8,630 bases of DNA from Candidatus Roizmanbacteria bacterium CG22_combo_CG10-13_8_21_14_all_34_12. Its GTDB lineage: Bacteria; Patescibacteriota; Microgenomatia; UBA1406; GWC2-37-13. A program made the translations under genes and the position numbers. This document shows, piece after piece, positions 5,317 through 8,630 of the stretch; position 1 is the first letter of the stretch, and each line of letters opens with the position of its first letter. Location of the stretch: positions 9,525 through 18,154 of the forward strand of contig PCTC01000012.1 of assembly GCA_002786595.1 (NCBI GenBank), given 5' to 3'. The notes under the pieces were generated by a model that saw nothing but the letters and a program-made list of their open reading frames with translations, had not been told where the DNA came from and searched no databases.

Positions 5317-6407
5317 AAAAAGACGAGCTGATTTATTACTTAGGTTTTTCTTATTGTTTGGGCATTGGGCCAATGACTTTTAAGGTGATTAAAAACCACC
5401 CCAAGGGTGTCCGAGGAGTCTATGAAACCTCACAAAAAGAATTATTACCGATTTTTGGAGTTAAATTGGCGGAAAAATTTGTTGAGTTCCGGAGAAGATT
5501 TGATCCGAAAAAAGAATTGGAGAAATTGAAGAAAGACGGAATTACGGTTTTGGCGGTTGACGGCGAAGATTATCCGGAAAGTTTGAAAAATATTTCCGAT
5601 CCACCTATATGCCTATATGTCAAAGGCTCGATACCGAAATTTTTTGACGGAAAACAAATTTACTTTGCTATCGTCGGGACTCGCAAACCAACGTCTTACG
5701 GAACTCAAATTGCTTATAAATTTTCCCGGGAATTAAGTGAAGCGGGCTTTATTATCGTTTCCGGTATGGCTCTCGGGGTTGATACGATTGCTCATCAGGC
5801 GGCTCTTGACGCCGGCGGGAAGACGATTGCTGTCCTCGGTTGCGGGGTTAATATTATCTATCCGGCCATTAATTATCAACTTTATCATAATATCATTAAA
5901 ACCGGTGGAGCCGTCATCAGCGAATTTCCACCGAATCAAACAGTTTTAAAAGGTTTATTTATTTCCAGAAATCGGATTGTCTCCGGTTTATCCCGGGGTG
6001 TTTTGATTGCCGAAGGAGGGGAATATTCAGGTTCGTTAATAACAGCCAAGTATGCAGGGATTCAGGGAAAAGACGTCTTTGCTGTCCCTTCTCCGATTAA
6101 CTCAGATATGTCTAGGGCGCCAAATTTACTTATCAAACAAGGAGCTAAACTGGTAACAACCGTAGAAGATATTTATGAAGAATTTAATATGAAAATAACG
6201 CCAAGGAAAAAAGAAGACATCAGAAAAAATTTAACTGAAGATGGGAAATTTATTTTTGATATTCTGCAGAAAAATCCAAAAACAATTGATGATCTGGCGA
6301 TTGAATTGGGGAAAACAGTTTCCGAAGTTCTAAACTCAATTTCGGTCATGGAGATTGAGGGGGTGGTGGAGAAGAATATGGAGAAGAAATACCAAATAAA
6401 ATTATAA
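5313..6407 (+). CDS. dprA: DNA processing protein DprA (Smf)
   Basis: This 364-residue protein binds incoming single-stranded DNA during natural transformation and loads RecA. Three regions are visible: an N-terminal helix-hairpin-helix/SAM-like part (about 1-65), the Rossmann-type DprA core (about 75-290), and a C-terminal winged helix (about 305-364). Core motifs are FAIVGTRKPTSYG (118-130), SGMALGVDTIAH (150-161), TIAVLGCGVNIIYP (171-184), SEFPP, and SRNRIVSGLS (218-227). The late family motif GxNxLIxxGA reads A-P-N-L-L-I-K-Q-G-A, a small change. Length is normal. The ATG overlaps the M20 peptidase stop by four bases. Its last six bases overlap the converging rnhA gene, leaving no terminator. 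Its presence implies that the cell can take up DNA, relevant to the transferred modules nearby. Confidence 0.95.
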   Translation: MKKDELIYYLGFSYCLGIGPMTFKVIKNHPKGVRGVYETSQKELLPIFGVKLAEKFVEFRRRFDPKKELEKLKKDGITVLAVDGEDYPESLKNISDPPICLYVKGSIPKFFDGKQIYFAIVGTRKPTSYGTQIAYKFSRELSEAGFIIVSGMALGVDTIAHQAALDAGGKTIAVLGCGVNIIYPAINYQLYHNIIKTGGAVISEFPPNQTVLKGLFISRNRIVSGLSRGVLIAEGGEYSGSLITAKYAGIQGKDVFAVPSPINSDMSRAPNLLIKQGAKLVTTVEDIYEEFNMKITPRKKEDIRKNLTEDGKFIFDILQKNPKTIDDLAIELGKTVSEVLNSISVMEIEGVVEKNMEKKYQIKL

Positions 6408-6836
6408 ATAAATTTGGTTTACAAGTTTGTCTGCTTCGACATTTTCTTCCCTCGGAACATATTGATATGTAATCGGTAAGTTAATTTCCTGTTCCAATCC
6501 GCGAATAATCAATATATATTCTTTTATCCTTCCATTTTTAACTTTAAAAAGTCCCTTCACTTGATTTACCATCAACCTTGAATCGCTGAAGAATTGAATT
6601 TGTTTGACATTTTTAAAATTTAAATTTTGAGAATTGTTTCGAATTTCGATATTCGTGCTTCGAATTTTTTCTAACGCTTCAATCAACGCTTGATATTCCG
6701 CATCATTATTAGTGGCAATACCGATCGATTTTTTAAAATCAAAAACTTTTTTCCCATCAATATATCCAACGCCCCCAATTGATGAGGGCCCGGGATTGCC
6801 TTTCGAACCTCCGTCTGTGAATACTTTGAGAATCAT
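6402..6836 (-). CDS. rnhA: Ribonuclease H (RNase HI-like)
   Basis: This 144-residue RNase H-fold nuclease removes RNA from RNA:DNA hybrids. The DEDD catalytic set is complete: D8 in FTDGGSKGNPGP, E47 in NNDAEYQALIEAL, D85 in FFSDSRLMVNQ, and D136 in NVEADKLVN. It resembles the short RNase HI-like group rather than the longer E. coli form, because GLFKVKN follows directly where E. coli has the basic protrusion. Residues 58-76 are an AT-rich low-complexity insert between the helix after E47 and the strand carrying D85, where relatives have only a few residues. The gene converges on and overlaps dprA by six bases. A minus-strand TAGTAT lies nine bases before the ATG (6846-6851) and may be the -10; no Shine-Dalgarno sequence is visible. 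Confidence 0.9.
   Translation of the reverse strand: MILKVFTDGGSKGNPGPSSIGGVGYIDGKKVFDFKKSIGIATNNDAEYQALIEALEKIRSTNIEIRNNSQNLNFKNVKQIQFFSDSRLMVNQVKGLFKVKNGRIKEYILIIRGLEQEINLPITYQYVPREENVEADKLVNQIYL
6609..6665 (-). repeat. AT-rich repetitive in-frame insert in rnhA
   Basis: Codons 58-76 of rnhA consist of short related units (ATTCGAAGC, AATATCGAA, ATTCGAAAC, then AATTTAAATTTTAAA). TTCGAATTT occurs twice on the plus strand. The encoded peptide is polar and low-complexity (TNIEIRNNSQNLNFKN), and it lengthens a loop that is short in relatives. The DNA resembles intergenic AT-rich repeat sequence rather than ordinary coding sequence. Confidence 0.5.
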
Positions 6837-6844
6837 AAGTAAAA

Positions 6845-6885
6845 AATACTATCAATAAACCAATACTACAAATACTACCAATGAA
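6845..6885 (+). repeat. AATACTA repeats upstream of rnhA
   Basis: AATACTA occurs at 6845-6851, 6862-6868 and 6871-6877; the last two lie nine bases apart. Positions 6867-6885 (TACAAATACTACCAATGAA) match 18 of 19 bases of the minus-strand leader and start codon of the aminotransferase gene. The first copy contains the possible -10 of rnhA on the minus strand. The ATG at 6881 opens only three codons before a stop. The rest of 6886-6932 is A-rich and holds nothing I can identify. Confidence 0.55.
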
Positions 6886-6932
6886 TGATTAAATAAACAA
6901 ATAATAAAATAAAAAAATCATAGTGTTCCCCA

Positions 6933-6960
6933 AAAACCTGAAGAAAATTTAGGGATGAAT
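6933..6960 (+). repeat. 28-bp direct repeat, left copy, flanking the RHH-PIN module
   Basis: The sequence beginning AAAACCTGAAG and ending TTAGGGATGAAT is identical to 7673-7700, 740 bases downstream. It can form a weak hairpin (CCTGAA with TTTAGG around a five-base loop, one G-U pair). The left copy ends ten bases before the -35 of the antitoxin promoter. Confidence 0.95.
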
Positions 6961-6970
6961 TGAAATTCAT

Positions 6971-6999
6971 TTGACAAAGATATACAATTATTGTATTAT
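6971..6999 (+). promoter_or_regulatory. Promoter of the RHH-PIN operon
   Basis: A consensus -35 TTGACA (6971-6976), a 17-bp spacer and -10 TATTAT (6994-6999) end eight bases before the ATG at 7008. This is the strongest sigma-70-type promoter in the window. It predicts a transcript starting at or within about one base of the ATG, i.e. leaderless. Confidence 0.85.
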
Positions 7000-7007
7000 T
7001 TTTGTAT
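6982..7007 (+). promoter_or_regulatory. Probable operator for the RHH antitoxin
   Basis: ATACAAT (6982-6988) and ATTGTAT (6990-6996) form a perfect inverted repeat around one base, covering the promoter spacer and the start of the -10. A further TTGTAT at 7002-7007 lies 11 bases after the one at 6991-6996. Repeated half-sites about one helical turn apart suit cooperative binding by ribbon-helix-helix dimers. Binding here would block RNA polymerase, giving the autoregulation usual for toxin-antitoxin operons. Confidence 0.6.
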
Positions 7008-7247
7008 ATGAATACTCAAACTGTCAATATTTCGCTACCGAAAAAATTGGTAAAGATTATGGATAGCTTTGCTGAAACTCAATTTTCTACTAGAAGTGAA
7101 CTTATCAGGACAGCTGTAATAAGGTATATTAATGAGGATAAAAAATTATTTGAACTTTTTTCATACGCTGAAAAAAAAGCAAAAGAACTTAATATAAAGG
7201 AAGAGGATATAGAGAATATAATTGATGACTACAGAAAAGGAAGATAA
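7008..7247 (+). CDS. Ribbon-helix-helix (CopG-type) antitoxin
   Basis: This 79-residue antitoxin has a ribbon-helix-helix DNA-binding domain at residues 3-44 (strand TVNISLP, helix KKLVKIMDSFAE, then STRSELIRTAVIRYI). A charged helical tail follows (KELNIKEEDIENIIDDYRKG), of the kind that wraps the PIN toxin. It should neutralise the toxin and repress its own operon. ATG 7008 is chosen over the in-frame TTG at 7002 because of the promoter spacing and because TTG 7002 would fall before the predicted transcription start. Its stop overlaps the toxin ATG by one base (TAATG), and AAAAGGAAG just upstream is a rare good ribosome site in this window. Promoter and both genes lie between the 28-bp direct repeats. 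Confidence 0.88.
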   Translation: MNTQTVNISLPKKLVKIMDSFAETQFSTRSELIRTAVIRYINEDKKLFELFSYAEKKAKELNIKEEDIENIIDDYRKGR

Positions 7248-7666
7248 TGATTAAAGTTGTCTTAGATACTAATATTATTGTTTCTGCAATAGTTTTTGGT
7301 GGAAAGCCAAGAGATATTATTTATTTAATTCAGGAAGGTAAAGTTCAAGCTTTTGTCTCTTCATTTATTTTGTATGAGTTAAAAGAAGTATTGACAAAAA
7401 AATTTAATTTTAATGATGAAAAGCTTAGTGAAGTTGAAGATTTAATTAATAAAAACTTTGTTAGCGTTTCGCCAAAAGACTCTTTAAAAATGATTAAAAG
7501 TTATCCAATAGACAATAAGATTCTTGAGGTTGCCGTTGAATCAAAAGCCGATTATCTTATCACAGGTGATAAAAAACATATTCTACCTTTAAAAAAAATT
7601 AGAAAAACTAAAATTGTTTTAGCTGAAGAATTTTTACTTACGATTAAAAAGGGACGCTCTTTATAA
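7247..7666 (+). CDS. PIN-domain toxin (PIN_3 / TIGR00305-like RNase)
   Basis: This 139-residue PIN-domain ribonuclease is the toxin of the RHH pair and probably cleaves RNA with Mg2+ or Mn2+. The acidic site is complete: D7 in VLDTN, E44 in LYELKEVL, D89 in PIDNKILEVA, and D108 in LITGDKKHIL. The pattern (VSAIVFGGKP near the start, ADYLITGDKKHIL near the end) fits the PIN_3 group described as putative toxin component, rather than classic VapC. It is coupled to the antitoxin by a one-base overlap. The right-hand 28-bp repeat begins six bases after its stop, so there is nothing else in the cassette. Its RNA target is not predictable. Confidence 0.88.
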   Translation: MIKVVLDTNIIVSAIVFGGKPRDIIYLIQEGKVQAFVSSFILYELKEVLTKKFNFNDEKLSEVEDLINKNFVSVSPKDSLKMIKSYPIDNKILEVAVESKADYLITGDKKHILPLKKIRKTKIVLAEEFLLTIKKGRSL

Positions 7667-7672
7667 TCTCCT

Positions 7673-7700
7673 AAAACCTGAAGAAAATTTAGGGATGAAT
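7673..7700 (+). repeat. 28-bp direct repeat, right copy
   Basis: Identical to 6933-6960. It starts six bases after the PIN stop codon. Like the left copy it is followed by a TTGACAAA promoter element, here 30 bases on. Its weak hairpin could help end transcription of the toxin operon. Confidence 0.95.
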
Positions 7701-7729
7701 GTACAAGATTTAGTAAGAATTCACAATCT

Positions 7730-7758
7730 TTGACAAAACCGTATCTCAATGTATTAAT
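7730..7758 (+). promoter_or_regulatory. Promoter-like sequence with no gene
   Basis: TTGACA (7730-7735) is followed at a 16-17 bp spacing by TATTAA/ATTAAT (7752-7758). The order 28-bp repeat, TTGACAAA, TGTATTA mirrors the RHH-PIN promoter. No start codon follows at the leaderless distance; the GC-rich element starts at 7769 instead. It may be a relic of a displaced gene's promoter. Confidence 0.4.
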
Positions 7759-7768
7759 TATTGTTTTG

Positions 7769-7888
7769 TGTCATCCCCGTGCTTTGCCGGTCGTAGCCTT
7801 GGCGAAGGCTGGAAGACGGGGATCCAGACATTTAGCTTGGATTCCCTCCGGAGTCTGCCCTCGACTCCGATCGGGGGAGGGAATAACA
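7769..7888. repeat. GC-rich palindromic element (~120 bp), likely a small non-autonomous mobile repeat
   Basis: This block is about 60% G+C in an otherwise AT-rich region. The ends are imperfect inverted repeats (TGTCATCCCC against the complement of GGGAATAACA, 8 of 10). Inside are two compound hairpins. The first pairs ATCCCCGT (7773-7780) with ACGGGGAT (7816-7823) and AGCCTT (7795-7800) with AAGGCT (7805-7810). The second pairs ATTCCCTCC (7841-7849) with GGAGGGAAT (7876-7884) and, alternatively, CGGAGTC (7849-7855) with GACTCCG (7863-7869). The central GGATCCAG and TTGGATTCC are also roughly complementary. No protein-coding content is credible. It resembles the short palindromic repeats scattered in many bacterial genomes, but I cannot name the family. 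It could also act as a terminator. Confidence 0.75.
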
Positions 7889-7921
7889 ATCTGTGTCAAG
7901 ACTTGTGAGTTTTTACAAGAA

Positions 7922-7960
7922 TTAATGCATCTCGACAAATTTAATGCAAATTGATATTAT
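7922..7960 (+). promoter_or_regulatory. Promoter and possible operator of the AbrB-PIN operon
   Basis: TCGACA (7932-7937), a 17-bp spacer and TATTAT (7955-7960) end eight bases before the ATG at 7969, again a leaderless layout. TTAATGCA occurs twice, at 7922-7929 and 7941-7948, 19 bases apart and on either side of the -35. These are candidate binding sites for the AbrB-type antitoxin. Between the GC-rich element and this site, 7889-7921 shows nothing recognisable. Confidence 0.6.
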
Positions 7961-7968
7961 TAACGCAT

Positions 7969-8238
7969 ATGACATTTACCGCAACAATTACATCGCAAGG
8001 TCAAATCACTATCCCAGCCAAAATTAGAAAAGGAATGGGTTTTAAAAAAAGACAAAGAGTTATTCTTACCTTAAAAAATAACTATGTCGTTTTAGAACCA
8101 GAGCCAGACATCATGCAGTTATCAGGCGCCCTAAATAATTATGCGATAAAAAATAAATCGATTGATGAAGTTATTAAAATTGAAGAAGAAGCTATAGGAG
8201 ATGCAGTGGTTGAACACTACAAGAAAAAAACTAAATAA
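7969..8238 (+). CDS. AbrB/SpoVT (swapped-hairpin) antitoxin
   Basis: This 89-residue DNA-binding antitoxin has a looped-hinge/AbrB domain at residues 3-47: TATITSQGQITIPAKIRKGMGF, broken by the family's typical turn, then RVILTLKNNYVVLEP. Residues 50-89 form an acidic and lysine-rich tail (DEVIKIEEEAIGDAVVEHY) expected to bind the PIN toxin. ATG 7969 is preferred over the upstream in-frame TTG at 7951, because that TTG lies before the -10 box. It probably represses its own promoter. The toxin ATG follows two bases after its stop. Confidence 0.9.
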   Translation: MTFTATITSQGQITIPAKIRKGMGFKKRQRVILTLKNNYVVLEPEPDIMQLSGALNNYAIKNKSIDEVIKIEEEAIGDAVVEHYKKKTK

Positions 8239-8240
8239 AT

Positions 8241-8627
8241 ATGAAAAAATATTATGTTGATTCCAATTTTTTTCTTCGTTTTATCTTAAAAGATAACCTA
8301 AATCAATGGAAAGTTGCTAATGATTACTTCAAAGAAGCTAAACTAGAGAAAGTAAAATTGGTTTTTCTGACAGAAACTATTATCGAAATAGAATATGTGT
8401 TGAGAAAAGTTTATAAACTTAGTCGCAGGATTATTTTAAAATATTTATTAACTTTATTATCAATAAATAATTTTGAAATAACAGATCAAGAGTTGTTAAA
8501 AGATACTTTACTGTACTATGTGGAAAAAAATATAGATTTTGTCGATATAATTATTTTTTTGAAAGCAAGAAGCCAAAATGCTGAAGTTTTAACCTTTGAT
8601 AAAGATTTTGATAAAATTTCCAAATAA
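8241..8627 (+). CDS. PIN-domain toxin of the AbrB pair (COG5611/VapC-like RNase)
   Basis: This 128-residue PIN-domain nuclease is the toxin partner of the AbrB antitoxin, presumably an RNase. Acidic residues sit where the family has them: D7 in YVDSN, E51 in IEIEYVLRK, D102 in IDFVDIIIFLKA, and D120 with D122 in LTFDKDFDKI. The YVLRKVYKLSRR segment and the AbrB partner match the COG5611 type; the sequence is clearly different from the PIN_3 toxin at 7247-7666. Length is near normal for the family and the stop lies three bases from the window end, so the gene is complete. There is no ribosome binding site, so translation is probably coupled to the antitoxin. Confidence 0.88.
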   Translation: MKKYYVDSNFFLRFILKDNLNQWKVANDYFKEAKLEKVKLVFLTETIIEIEYVLRKVYKLSRRIILKYLLTLLSINNFEITDQELLKDTLLYYVEKNIDFVDIIIFLKARSQNAEVLTFDKDFDKISK

Positions 8628-8630
8628 ATT

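Noticed and set aside
5737..5949. Open frames inside dprA on both strands
   Set aside because: They are shadows of a well-conserved gene and show no family resemblance. The same holds for the overlapping frames within gpmA, rpe, the aminotransferase and M20 genes.
6402..6407. Shared terminator between dprA and rnhA
   Set aside because: The genes overlap by six bases with no hairpin or U-run there.
7002..7007. TTG at 7002 as start of the RHH gene
   Set aside because: It falls before or at the predicted transcription start; the ATG at 7008 fits both promoter and family.
7730..7954. An open frame of 74 codons running through the GC-rich element
   Set aside because: It is a translation of the palindromic repeat (arginine/proline/glycine-rich, no domain), with a TTG-type start inside the promoter-like sequence and no ribosome site.
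7951..7968. TTG at 7951 as start of the AbrB gene
   Set aside because: It lies upstream of the -10 box TATTAT (7955-7960); family homology starts after the ATG at 7969.

Overview
This AT-rich window (high A/T at third codon positions, standard genetic code, almost no Shine-Dalgarno sequences) looks like a chromosomal piece of a candidate-phyla-radiation bacterium (Patescibacteria, possibly the Microgenomates side). That is an inference. It rests on the compact, divergent housekeeping genes, the surface-protein tail ending in a half-dockerin calcium loop, the short or overlapping gene junctions, and many -10 boxes lying only 6-9 nt before an ATG, which suggests leaderless mRNAs.

Layout. 1-573 is the 3' end of a secreted or surface protein. 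590-1334 is a nucleotidyltransferase/HEPN (MNT-HEPN) toxin-antitoxin pair whose HEPN gene carries an in-frame UAA. It is bracketed by a decayed copy of the 3' end of the neighbouring aminotransferase gene. 1336-4045 (minus strand) holds rpe, gpmA and an aspartate-type aminotransferase. 4069-6407 (plus strand) holds an M20 metallopeptidase overlapping dprA, and rnhA (minus) converges on dprA. 6837-8630 is an accessory stretch. It contains a RHH-PIN toxin-antitoxin operon inside 28-bp perfect direct repeats, a promoter without a gene, a ~120-bp GC-rich palindromic element, and an AbrB-PIN toxin-antitoxin operon.

How the genes work together. The core block combines sugar-phosphate chemistry (Rpe, GpmA), amino-acid and peptide use (aminotransferase, M20 peptidase), DNA uptake and recombination (DprA) and RNA:DNA hybrid removal (RNase H). 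This fits a reduced scavenging, naturally transformable cell. The two flanking zones are toxin-antitoxin insertions.

The most unusual signals are structural. At least two of the three toxin-antitoxin modules are bracketed by direct repeats. Three housekeeping genes (rpe, the M20 peptidase, rnhA) carry short in-frame repetitive or palindromic inserts. Two intergenic regions carry degenerate tandem repeats, both with a 9-bp spacing. I see no tRNA, rRNA, CRISPR array or transposase.
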